This document shows positions 54,551 to 62,655 of a stretch of DNA of 64,000 bases, piece by piece. The notes beneath the pieces were generated by a model that saw only the letters and a list, made by a program, of their open reading frames with translations, did no database searches and was not told the DNA's origin. This stretch comes from Coriobacteriia bacterium (GTDB lineage Bacteria > Actinomycetota > Coriobacteriia > Anaerosomatales > PHET01), in NCBI GenBank assembly GCA_034370385.1, contig JAXMKZ010000030.1, positions 87,209-151,208 of the forward strand, in the 5' to 3' direction. Within the stretch, counting starts at the first letter, position 1, and each line of letters begins with the position of its first letter. The translations under genes were made by a program, and so were the position numbers.

Positions 54551-55450
54551 CTATTGATTCTGCAAGGCGGACCGGGTCTCGCACGGAACGACAACCTTGA
54601 TCGCGCCTGGAACCACCGTGGCATCGACCGGAGTCTCTCCCCCGCACTCTCCGTCGGATACAACAGACTGCGGAGGTTCCGCCGTGACGCGAATGCCCTT
54701 TCCACGCCAGTGACGGACGCTCTTAGCCTCTTGGCCGACCGCTGCCTCAGCGGCACTCGCGGCCATCGCAAAGAAGTCGGCATGCTCGATGACGATGACG
54801 TCAAGCATCCCGTCGGACGTGTCGACGTCCTCGGCGATCTTGAGCCCCATGACACCGGTGCTCGCCGTGTTAGCGATGATGCACGCGATACCCTCGGCCT
54901 CGATGATCTCTCCGTCGATGTCGATTCTGTACTGCGCGATGGGCGGGTCACTGATGGCCTGCAAGCCCGCCATCGCATATGCGAGCCAGCCGAGTCGTTC
55001 CTTGCGCTCGCGCGTCGCTCCTTCGACAATCGACACTTCAAGACCCATCGTGAGTCTTACGATGAACCAATCGTCGCCCGAGCGACCCATGTCGACAGGT
55101 CGCAGGTCGTACGCGCCTGAGGCCACGAGCGCGGCGGCATCCACCAATGCGGCCGGTATGCCGAGATCCTCCGCGAGCGTGTTTCCCGTCCCCCCCGGAA
55201 GAATCGCCATCGGCGGGCCGCCCTGCGCGAGGGCCGACGCTACCTCCTTGATGGTGCCGTCACCGCCGTACACACCGACCAGATCGTATGACTGCTCGGC
55301 CGCCTGGCGCGCGGCGGCGAAGGCATCACCGGAGGCGTGCGTCACATCGACATCCCACTCGATGCCCGCTTCGCCCAGCGTCTGGTTGAGCACGCTCAAC
55401 ACGGGCTCCGGCTGTCCCGCTCCGGGATTGACGATCACCTTGATGCGCAT
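54551..55450 (-). CDS. Diacylglycerol/lipid kinase family protein (YegS/DgkB-like)
   Basis: 299 residues with the lipid-kinase signature VNPGAG near the start, VYGGDGTIKEV and ILPGGTGNTLAEDLGIP, and a C-terminal beta-sandwich with acidic residues (DGECGGETP). It phosphorylates a lipid such as diacylglycerol or another alcohol with ATP. ATG at 55450 starts the conserved MRIKVIVNPGAG. Related to diacylglycerol kinases used in lipid recycling. Confidence 0.9.
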   Translation of the reverse strand: MRIKVIVNPGAGQPEPVLSVLNQTLGEAGIEWDVDVTHASGDAFAAARQAAEQSYDLVGVYGGDGTIKEVASALAQGGPPMAILPGGTGNTLAEDLGIPAALVDAAALVASGAYDLRPVDMGRSGDDWFIVRLTMGLEVSIVEGATRERKERLGWLAYAMAGLQAISDPPIAQYRIDIDGEIIEAEGIACIIANTASTGVMGLKIAEDVDTSDGMLDVIVIEHADFFAMAASAAEAAVGQEAKSVRHWRGKGIRVTAEPPQSVVSDGECGGETPVDATVVPGAIKVVVPCETRSALQNQ

Positions 55451-55579
55451 TGGGCACCTTCTCGGTCTTCGGTCGGACCCGCCGTGCGTCATGAACCGCA
55501 GTATCTCGCCTGTACGTAGAGGTTCGTACCCCACCGGTCCGTGACTCGCGTAGTCCCGCAGGGTATAGCCACTAGCACA

Positions 55580-56692
55580 ATGGATGAATCCGAATCGCAT
55601 TCCTCGAACGATTGCCGTGCGGCCTCGATCGAGACAAGTTCCGCTGAGGCCTCCCCCCCGACGCCCGCGGTCGTTGCCGCGGCGCCTCCTTCACGCGCGG
55701 AGCAGCGGCACGCGAAGATCAAGCAGGCGGCCGCAGAAGCATCGTGGGAGCCCGAGGACGCCGCGTGGGCTGATGGCGCTGTCGAGGAGGAGGGCGAGGC
55801 GCTATTCCGCTCCATCTTCGAGCGCTCGGCGGTAGGCATCGCGCTGATTGACTTGGAGGGGCGCATATCCAAGTGCAACCCAGCGCTTGCGGAGATGCTC
55901 GGCCAGGAGATCGACGAACTCCCCGGCAGGGCGTTCACGGACCTCTCGTATCCAGAGGACGGGGCTCTCGACCTGAAGTACTTCGAGGCACTCGTAGGCG
56001 GAGAGAGCGACCATTACACGATTGAGAAGCGATACGTCCGTGGCGACGGGTCGGTTCTTTGGGGACAGATGACGGCGTCACTGATCTCGGGCGACCACGA
56101 GCTTCCACGGTTCGTACTCGGCATCATCGAGGACGTTTCGGAGCGTCACAACGCCGAGGAGGCAGTACGGCAACGAGACCTCGGCATCCGCGAGGCGTAC
56201 ACGCAAGTCGTTGCAGCGGTGACCGGTGGCAAGCTCGTACTCGTGGGAATGGATGAGATCGTCTCTGAGTTGGGAGACGAGGTGTGGAACGCCGGCGAAA
56301 TCGGGTCCGCCAAAGCCGTCTCCGAAGCGCGCCACCAGCTGGGCGATACCTTGGCAGCGCAGTTCAACGACCCAAGCCGCGTGGAAGAACTCGTGCTCGC
56401 TACCGGCGAGGCCATGGCCAACGCTTGGAGCCACGGAGGCGGCGCGGGTCTGCGGCTGCTCAAGAAGGGCTGCGTACTTCAAGTCGAAGTCGAAGACGCC
56501 GGTCCGGGAATCGACTTTGCGAACCTTCCGAAGGCGACACTGGTTCCTGGCTACTCCTCAACGACGACGTCCCTCGGCATGGGTTTCACGATCATGCTCG
56601 CGGAGTGCGACCGCGTGCTGCTCGCCACCACGCCCGCAGGCACCCGGGTGGTCCTAGAAGCACGTTACGGCGACGAAGATGGTACTCACTAG
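55580..56692 (+). CDS. PAS-domain protein with RsbW-like ATPase domain
   Basis: 370 residues. A low-complexity Ala/Ser/Glu head precedes a PAS domain (residues about 80-205: LFRSIFERSAVGIALIDLEGRI, YVRGDGSVLWGQM). The C-terminal HATPase has N box GEAMANAWSHGG, G1 VEDAGPGIDF and G2 TTSLGMGFTIM. No His phospho-acceptor domain is visible, so it is more like an anti-sigma serine kinase than a histidine kinase. It may phosphorylate an STAS anti-anti-sigma protein opposed by the nearby SpoIIE phosphatase. No STAS gene is in this window. Confidence 0.82.
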   Translation: MDESESHSSNDCRAASIETSSAEASPPTPAVVAAAPPSRAEQRHAKIKQAAAEASWEPEDAAWADGAVEEEGEALFRSIFERSAVGIALIDLEGRISKCNPALAEMLGQEIDELPGRAFTDLSYPEDGALDLKYFEALVGGESDHYTIEKRYVRGDGSVLWGQMTASLISGDHELPRFVLGIIEDVSERHNAEEAVRQRDLGIREAYTQVVAAVTGGKLVLVGMDEIVSELGDEVWNAGEIGSAKAVSEARHQLGDTLAAQFNDPSRVEELVLATGEAMANAWSHGGGAGLRLLKKGCVLQVEVEDAGPGIDFANLPKATLVPGYSSTTTSLGMGFTIMLAECDRVLLATTPAGTRVVLEARYGDEDGTH

Positions 56693-56703
56693 AGTAGACC
56701 CTG

Positions 56704-57744
56704 TCAGTCGAGGACCGGCTTGTGTTGAGAGACTCGGTTCCGCCCGTTGCGCTTCGCCTCGTACAGGGCGAGATCGGCTCGCTCGATGAGCCTGAGAAAG
56801 TCCGCCTGGATGTCGCTGCCCAGTTCAGCTTCGGCGATACCGATACTCACGGTCGTGGCGATGTCATGCGTCGAAGCCTCCTCTACCGCCTTGCGTATGG
56901 CCTCGGCGATCGCCCACGTGCCGCCGTGGATCACTGGTAGGGCAAGAACGACGAACTCATCCCCACCGTACCGGCCAACAGTGTCGGAAGCCCGCAGTCG
57001 TGAGGACAAGAGCCCGGCGATGTCCCTCAGAACGCGATCGCCCGTGACGTGCCCGTGTTGATCGTTGATGCTCTTGAAGTGGTCGATATCGATCATCATC
57101 ACACCGAGCGTAGAGCCGGTCCGCGCGGCTAGGTGCGCAAGCTGTGTGGATAGCGCGAAGAACCCGCGCCGATCAAGAACTGCCGTCAAGTCGTCCCGAG
57201 CCGAGCTCGCCGCCAGTCGCTTGTTCTCACGCCAGAGCCTCTGAATCGTCTCGCCCAGCAGCTCGAGTTCGGGCGTGACGCTGCCGTAGGATCGCAGCAT
57301 ATCGATGAACTCTGAAATGTGGCACTCGTACTCATCCGCAGGATTGGGGTCGCCCGCAGAAGGTCCGAGTAGTCGGAAGAGCAGCTCGAAAGCCGGGTGG
57401 AGCAGGTAGAACTCCATGCGGTACGCCAGAGTGAAGGATGCAGCAACGTCGCAGTCTTCGCCGATAAGATCCAAGAGCTCACGCGACCGAACCAGTGTTC
57501 TCTCGAGCTCCGCGATCACCTCATCCGCGTCCTCCACGAGGTCAGGGATTGTCGTGAGGTCACCCGCGTGCTCGGCCCGCTCCCAGAAGCGGATGTGCTC
57601 TGCTTCCTCTTCCGACATGTGCGCCCAGAAACGCGAGAGCTCCTCGGGACAGGGCACCCGACTCAGCTTCGCGTAGACATCGCGGGCGGTCTCGTCGATC
57701 TCTCGACACAGCCGGACGATCTCCGCCGTAGCCGTCATCTTCAT
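56704..57744 (-). CDS. Diguanylate cyclase with ferritin-like N-terminal domain
   Basis: 346 residues. Residues about 8-155 are helical and carry rubrerythrin-type ligands (E15; E47 and H50 in EEEAEHIRFWE; E111; E140 and H142 in ECHISEF), suggesting a di-iron sensing domain. Residues 180-340 are a full GGDEF domain with GRYGGDEF (260-264) and the inhibitory site RASD (251-254). It should make c-di-GMP under feedback control. ATG at 57744 has GAGG upstream. The pairing of an iron or oxygen-sensing fold with c-di-GMP is rare; ligands are inferred. Confidence 0.87.
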   Translation of the reverse strand: MKMTATAEIVRLCREIDETARDVYAKLSRVPCPEELSRFWAHMSEEEAEHIRFWERAEHAGDLTTIPDLVEDADEVIAELERTLVRSRELLDLIGEDCDVAASFTLAYRMEFYLLHPAFELLFRLLGPSAGDPNPADEYECHISEFIDMLRSYGSVTPELELLGETIQRLWRENKRLAASSARDDLTAVLDRRGFFALSTQLAHLAARTGSTLGVMMIDIDHFKSINDQHGHVTGDRVLRDIAGLLSSRLRASDTVGRYGGDEFVVLALPVIHGGTWAIAEAIRKAVEEASTHDIATTVSIGIAEAELGSDIQADFLRLIERADLALYEAKRNGRNRVSQHKPVLD

Positions 57745-57810
57745 CCGACAACCTCACTCACCGCGACTGATGCGCACAACCATGGTTCTGGGTAACAGAG
57801 TACTCCTGTG

Positions 57811-60018
57811 TCAGGAAGATGGAGGACCGGCCTGTGCGGCGACGTACTCCCCATACCAGGCCATCCCAGCAAGAGCGCGTACCGCAGCGACCGGCGAGTA
57901 GAGGATGACCGGATCGTGTCGTGTGCCACCCGGGAAGGTCGCAGCCTCAATCGGTCGAAGCGGAACGTTGATGATCGGTTTGCCCGTGCTCTCCATGAGC
58001 TCCGTCACGCGCTCGAGAAAGGCGATCTCGGCGGGGTTGAAGTTGCCGCGACCGGGTCCGCCTGGCACGCCGGCGGCCACGGGGTCATCTGACGTCCAGC
58101 CGGTGGACGGGCTGCGCAGGATGCCCAGAACGACGACGGCGTCCACGGCCTGACTCTCGGCGAGCATCGTCAGCGTGCTGGCGGCGAGGTCCGGGCCGAC
58201 CGCCGCAACGAGATCGACGGGGTTACTGCGGCACCAGTAGCCGGGCAGGATCTCGTCCAGCGCGGCGAGGACGTGTGGTTCGAGCGCGGCCAGCTCGAGG
58301 TCGTTGCGGGCCAGCTCGTCCGCCGCCAGTACGCCCCACCCTCCGCCAAGAGTCATGACGGCGACGCGGCGGCCGGCGGGCAGCGGGAGCGCGGACAGAC
58401 ACAGCGCCAGATCCAAGCTCTCGTCGGGACCCGTGCGCACGAGGCAGCCCGTCTGTCGCGTCGCTGCTAGGAACACATCAGTGGAGCCCGCCATGGCGCC
58501 CGTGTGCGAAGCGGCGGCTCGGCGGCCGTAGTCCGTCATGCCGCCGGGCAGGATCACGACGGGCTTCTTGCGCGTGATACGGCGCAGAACGTCGAGGAAG
58601 CGGCGGCCGTCGCCGACCTCTTCGAGATAGACGAGAACAGCGGCGGTCTCCGGGTCGTCTGCCAGCGCATCCAACACATCGAGCGCGCTCGTGCTGGCCT
58701 GGTTGCCGACCGTCACGTACTTATCGATGCCGACGCCACGTCGCTCGGCCCGGGTTATGAGCTGCACGCCGATATTGCCGGACTGCGAGATGATGCTCAG
58801 GCCGCCGGGTTTCGGCCGCAACTCCAGGAAGCCCACGGCATGGAGACGGCTATGCGTCGCGAGCAGGCCCATACAGTTGGGGCCGATCAGCGTTACCCCC
58901 GCATTCCGTGCGGTCTCGATCAGTTCCACCTCCGCGGCGGCCCCTGCCTCTCCGGCCTCCGAGAAGCCCGCGGCCACGACAAGCGCTACGGGAATCCCTC
59001 GCTCGCCGCACTGCTCGATCACGCCGTTGACGTGGGCGGCTCCCACTGCGACGAGCGCTAGGTCCGGGGCTTGCGGAAGTTCAGCGATGCTGCCGAAGGC
59101 CGGCACATCGAACACCGCACCACCGCGACCGTTCACGGGGTAGATGGGACCAGCGAAGCCGCCGTTGATGAGGTTGCGCATGAGGGATCCGCCCCACTTG
59201 AGCGGGTCGTTCGAGGCGCCGACGAGTGTGACGGCGCGCGGCGCGAACAAGGGGGTCAGGTCCGGGCACGAGGTGACACGTCGGATGGAGTCTGACGCGC
59301 CTGCCCCGGCGGCGGAATCGAGGATCACGAGCGCGTCGGCGGCCACCGGCATCGCGCCGTCCACGATGAGGGGGTTCACGTCGATCTCGCTGACCGCCGG
59401 ATGGTCCTCGGCGATGCGGGCGAGCGCACGGATCGCTGCGGCCAGCGAGGAGCGATCCACCGGCGGCATGCCGCGGAATGCGTCCAGCAGCACGCGCGCC
59501 CTGATGCCCTCGAGCATGCCTTCGATGTCCCGGTCCTCCAACGGCGTGACGCCAAGTGCGATGTCCCTATGGGCTTCGGCGAAGATTCCTCCGATGCCGA
59601 ATATGACGACCGGGCCGTACGAAGGATCGCGCTTCATGCCGACCATGAACTCGCGCGCACCTCGGACCATCCGCTCGACGAGAAGCACGGCGCCCTGACC
59701 TTCGGTGCGCACCAGAAGATCGCGAGCAGCGGTGCGAACGGCCTCTTCACCACGGAGGTCAAGGGCGACAAGCCCCTGCTCGGTCTTGTGGGCGATGCTG
59801 GCTCCGATGGCCTTCACCACCACCGGACCATCGAGCCGCTGCGCGATTGCTGCCGCCTCGTCCTCGTCGTGCGCGAGGCCACCCTCGGGAACGGAGATAC
59901 CGTAGCTAGCGAGCAGTGCTTTCGCCTGCCATTCGTCCAGCGCGCTGAGACCCTGGGCTACGGCCGCGGCGATGACCGCGGCTGCCTCGCGTTGGGCGCC
60001 AGCCGATTCGTTCACCAT
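57811..60018 (-). CDS. ADP-forming acyl-CoA synthetase, fused beta-alpha
   Basis: 735 residues. The N-terminal ATP-grasp part (EWQAKALLASYGISVPEGG, GPVVVKAIGA, FGIGGIFAEA) is followed by a CoA-binding Rossmann part (VTLVGASNDPLKWGG) and a ligase part. The phosphorylated-His motif is SHTGAMAGS. Such enzymes convert acyl-CoA, ADP and phosphate to acid, CoA and ATP. Together with IOR it would finish amino-acid fermentation with ATP gain. The order beta-then-alpha is one of two seen in the family. Confidence 0.92.
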   Translation of the reverse strand: MVNESAGAQREAAAVIAAAVAQGLSALDEWQAKALLASYGISVPEGGLAHDEDEAAAIAQRLDGPVVVKAIGASIAHKTEQGLVALDLRGEEAVRTAARDLLVRTEGQGAVLLVERMVRGAREFMVGMKRDPSYGPVVIFGIGGIFAEAHRDIALGVTPLEDRDIEGMLEGIRARVLLDAFRGMPPVDRSSLAAAIRALARIAEDHPAVSEIDVNPLIVDGAMPVAADALVILDSAAGAGASDSIRRVTSCPDLTPLFAPRAVTLVGASNDPLKWGGSLMRNLINGGFAGPIYPVNGRGGAVFDVPAFGSIAELPQAPDLALVAVGAAHVNGVIEQCGERGIPVALVVAAGFSEAGEAGAAAEVELIETARNAGVTLIGPNCMGLLATHSRLHAVGFLELRPKPGGLSIISQSGNIGVQLITRAERRGVGIDKYVTVGNQASTSALDVLDALADDPETAAVLVYLEEVGDGRRFLDVLRRITRKKPVVILPGGMTDYGRRAAASHTGAMAGSTDVFLAATRQTGCLVRTGPDESLDLALCLSALPLPAGRRVAVMTLGGGWGVLAADELARNDLELAALEPHVLAALDEILPGYWCRSNPVDLVAAVGPDLAASTLTMLAESQAVDAVVVLGILRSPSTGWTSDDPVAAGVPGGPGRGNFNPAEIAFLERVTELMESTGKPIINVPLRPIEAATFPGGTRHDPVILYSPVAAVRALAGMAWYGEYVAAQAGPPSS

Positions 60019-60279
60019 GTCGGGTTCACCCGGGCTCGCGTTGGCTCTTTGCAGCAGAGTCCCACCATGTCGACTACTCCCCTATCCGAAGACGCTGTCA
60101 CGACGCTCCTCGTTCGAAGGGCCGCTGCTCGCAGTATAGGGAGTGGCTACGTCGACTCAAGCATCGCCAGGGAGGAGCGTCGACACCGAGTCTCCCTCAC
60201 GGGAAAGCAACCATGCCCACGCCGCGAGCGCCCGGCGTTCAGAGTAAGCTGAAGTCCACCAGAGGCAGGAGACGGGTGC
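60019..60279. other. Divergent intergenic region
   Basis: 261 bases between the acyl-CoA synthetase start and the isomerase. An open frame from an ATG at 60067 to 60252 lacks a ribosome binding site and typical composition, so I do not call a gene. No RNA or clear promoter recognised. Confidence 0.4.
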
Positions 60280-61107
60280 ATGGAACTCGCGATGGCAACG
60301 GACTACGCAGGCGACACAGGGAATGCAGAACCCGCCCTGACAAGAATCGCGGAGGCAGGCTTCCAGCACATTCAGTGGATTCACCACTGGCGACACGACT
60401 TCATCTACACCGAGCCGGAGATCAGGCACATCGAGCATCTTCTGAAGCGTCTGTCGCTCTCGCTGTATGACATTCACGCCCCCGCGGGAGCCGAGAAGAA
60501 CTGGTATTCGACCGTCGAGTACCAACGCCAGGCAGGTGTCGAGATCATCAAGAACCGCGTCGAGATGGGCAGGAACCTCGGCGGCTCGGTCATCGTCGCG
60601 CACACACCTCCGATGAGCCCCGCGAATCGCGGCGCCTGGAGCCAACTCAGGAGATCGCTCGACGAACTCGAGGGCTACTGCACCGCAAGGTCCATCAGGA
60701 TCGCGGTCGAAAACCGTCCGAACGATACCTTCACGGAGATTCGCGCGTTGTTCTCCGAGTACGGACCCGACTTCTTGGGGCTGTGCTACGACTCGGGCCA
60801 CGGAAACATCGGTGGCATGGGCCTGCAGCATCTCGAGTCTGTGAAGGAGCGCCTCATCTCACTCCACCTGCACGACAACGACGGAGATGCCGACCAGCAC
60901 GGGCCTCTGTTCTCCGGCACGGTCGACTGGGGTGAGCTGGTGCGCATAGTGGCCGAATCCCCCTACGACCAGTTCCTCACGTTCGAAACGGAGATGAGGC
61001 GCTCGGGGCTCCATGACGAGGCGCTCTTCCTCAAGTGCGCCCACCACGATGGAATGAAACTACTGTCGATGCTGCAAGGCCACGCGAGCCGTGCACCGGT
61101 CACGTAG
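60280..61107 (+). CDS. Xylose-isomerase-like TIM-barrel protein
   Basis: 275 residues of the sugar phosphate isomerase/epimerase (AP endonuclease 2) superfamily. Metal ligands appear in IAVENRP (Glu), CYDSGHGN (Asp/His) and SLHLHDNDGDADQHGPL (His, Asp, His), and a final Glu in FLTFETEM. Substrate unknown. GCAGGAGACGG precedes the ATG. Confidence 0.85.
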   Translation: MELAMATDYAGDTGNAEPALTRIAEAGFQHIQWIHHWRHDFIYTEPEIRHIEHLLKRLSLSLYDIHAPAGAEKNWYSTVEYQRQAGVEIIKNRVEMGRNLGGSVIVAHTPPMSPANRGAWSQLRRSLDELEGYCTARSIRIAVENRPNDTFTEIRALFSEYGPDFLGLCYDSGHGNIGGMGLQHLESVKERLISLHLHDNDGDADQHGPLFSGTVDWGELVRIVAESPYDQFLTFETEMRRSGLHDEALFLKCAHHDGMKLLSMLQGHASRAPVT

Positions 61108-61306
61108 GTTGGGCGATGAACTGGCGGGGCCCGCCTGTAACCGCGCTCGAACCCAGGTCGCGTCCCTTCACGCAGCCGCTGAGCACGGCGTGCCCCACCG
61201 ATTGCGCGAGACGGTGGGCAGGAATCTGCGGCTGGCGATCTAGCGGGAGACCCACCGCAGAGAGCCTTCCCTGATGCAGGCGTCGTTTCTCGGAAGTAGG
61301 TTTGAA
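61108..61306. other. Intergenic region between convergent genes
   Basis: 199 bases between the isomerase and the heliorhodopsin gene ends. A seven-base stem CCCACCG (61194-61200) / CGGTGGG (61212-61218) may act as a terminator. No tRNA was convincing. Confidence 0.4.
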
Positions 61307-62068
61307 CTACTGCGGGATGAGCACGTTCGCGAAGACAAGCCAGGCCAGCAGCGACTTGGCAGCCAGGCTCAGGAACACGTACGAGGACTCGCCGAAGAGG
61401 TAGTCCCTCCACTTGCCCACCTGCTTGTACTGCAGGACCTGGTTGAGGGCGAAGCTGTTGAAGAACACGAACATCGACGCGAATATCCAGTACACGAAGC
61501 CCGGCGTCATGTCGCTCGCGCCCGGGCCCCAGAGGTAGTCGGCGATCGCGAGCCACGGGAAGATGCCAGCTACGCACCCGAAGACGAACGCGGTCCAGTC
61601 GGGGTTGCCGGGCTGTTCGTACTTCTCCATCAGCCAGCCGAACAGGATCATCGACATGTTGGCGCCGAAGATGCCGATCAGCGCCGCGATATCGGTGATC
61701 GAGACAAGCGCCGCGATCAACACGACCATGAGCGACGAGCTGAACGCGTACTCGATCCAGCGGAAGTAGTTGTGATTCTGCTTGAGGCCCTCAACGTACC
61801 TGGCGTACGCCGGACCGGCGATGATGAAGTGCGCCGCAGCCGAGAAGAACAGGAAGAGCGCCACGCCAAGGCCGAGGTCGAACGTGAAGTACGGCTGCGG
61901 GGCACCGTAGACGAGGGGCCCCGGGCGCTGGTTCAACCACGATGCCGTCACCTGGATGTCATAGGGCTCGCGAAGCGCCACGATGGCCGCCCCCTGCAGC
62001 AGATGAAAGAGCCCCATCACCACGTTGTAGATCCTGAGCCGCTTGAACCTCGCCTCGTCCTTTGCCAT
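61307..62068 (-). CDS. Heliorhodopsin
   Basis: A 253-residue seven-helix retinal protein of the heliorhodopsin family. The helix-7 Schiff-base lysine is K238 in LSLAAKSLLAWLVFA. The counterion is E106 in RWIEYAFSSSLM, and histidines H22 and H80 match the two conserved histidines of characterised heliorhodopsins. The C-terminal half contains LNQVLQYKQVGKWRDYLFGE, another family hallmark. N-terminus should face the cytoplasm. AGAGGGG precedes the ATG. These proteins bind retinal and have slow photocycles without known pump activity. No retinal synthesis gene lies in this window, so retinal would come from elsewhere. Confidence 0.95.
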   Translation of the reverse strand: MAKDEARFKRLRIYNVVMGLFHLLQGAAIVALREPYDIQVTASWLNQRPGPLVYGAPQPYFTFDLGLGVALFLFFSAAAHFIIAGPAYARYVEGLKQNHNYFRWIEYAFSSSLMVVLIAALVSITDIAALIGIFGANMSMILFGWLMEKYEQPGNPDWTAFVFGCVAGIFPWLAIADYLWGPGASDMTPGFVYWIFASMFVFFNSFALNQVLQYKQVGKWRDYLFGESSYVFLSLAAKSLLAWLVFANVLIPQ

Positions 62069-62176
62069 GTAGACCCCTCTCGTCGTGGTGCCCTGACCCG
62101 GCGATCGACCGGGGAAGGTCCCCCGTCAGCCCGCCTCCGCGCCTTCTCGACAGACAGCCCTCAGGCTTCCATCATC

Positions 62177-62308
62177 CTACCCTTCTAGGGCGATGCGCCG
62201 TGCTGCGATCGCGGTCGCGATGAAGTACCCACCGAACACCACAATCGGGATGGCCGTCGCCATGCTGTACTCAGTAGCGACATCGACCTTGCCGAAGAGC
62301 CCAATCAC
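62177..62308 (-). pseudogene. Short hydrophobic ORF, possible truncated membrane-protein remnant
   Basis: A 43-codon ORF (GTG start) reading VIGLFGKVDVATEYSMATAI and then VFGGYFIATAIAARRIA, one membrane helix with a basic end. No ribosome binding site is clear and the frame is open a little further upstream without a better start. It looks like the C-terminal end of a membrane protein cut off near the insertion element, or a very small membrane protein directly upstream of the heliorhodopsin. Confidence 0.35.
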
Positions 62309-62487
62309 GTCCAAGATCGGTCGCTGGCGGAGTCCCTGCAGTCCTCTTCAGTCACCTGTCGTGATAGTGGCCCCGGCACGCGGACGCCCCGTACCCGTGC
62401 AGCCCGGCTTTCCTACTCCGAGTGGTCCTACAGGACTGTACCCGCTTCGCGGACGCTGTTCGCGGAGTCTCCGCAGGTGAACAGAAC

Positions 62488-62509
62488 GAGGCACCCCAAA
62501 GGGTGCCTC
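62488..62509. repeat. Hairpin upstream of the transposase
   Basis: Perfect nine-base stem GAGGCACCC / GGGTGCCTC with loop CAAA. Confidence 0.6.
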
Positions 62510-62520
62510 AGACTGCTGAC

Positions 62521-62554
62521 AAACCCCCGCCGATCTCCGGGTCGACGGGGGTTT
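62521..62554. terminator. Rho-independent terminator-like hairpin
   Basis: Nine-base stem AAACCCCCG / CGGGGGTTT with a 16-base loop and A/T flanks on both sides; works in either direction. It could shield the transposase from outside transcription. Confidence 0.65.
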
Positions 62555-62655
62555 GCCGTCTTCTGGGGCGGCACACAGAATCGGCATATTCACTGGCAAT
62601 ATATGGGAGTTTGTGCTAGCCTTCTCGTGTGGATGCCACTCTTCCGGGAGGCGCG

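Larger units (their letters stand above)
62069..62655. other. Gene-poor region between heliorhodopsin and transposase
   Basis: 587 bases. It holds a short minus-strand ORF that may be a gene remnant (62177-62308), a stem at 62488-62509 and a strong terminator-like stem at 62521-62554, followed by the transposase promoter and leader. No complete gene recognised. Confidence 0.5.

Noticed and set aside
55580..56692. Classical sensor histidine kinase
   Set aside because: No dimerisation domain with an H-box between PAS and the ATPase domain; RsbW-like assignment fits better.
60067..60252. Small gene between the acyl-CoA synthetase and the isomerase
   Set aside because: No ribosome binding site, Arg-rich composition typical of a chance frame in GC-rich DNA.
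61141..61190. tRNA-like sequence with GCTCGAACCC
   Set aside because: A T-loop-like piece exists, but no acceptor stem or anticodon arm could be built around it.
61307..62068. Type 1 proton-pumping rhodopsin
   Set aside because: The helix-7 and helix-3 motifs are those of heliorhodopsins, without the DTE/DTD pump motif.
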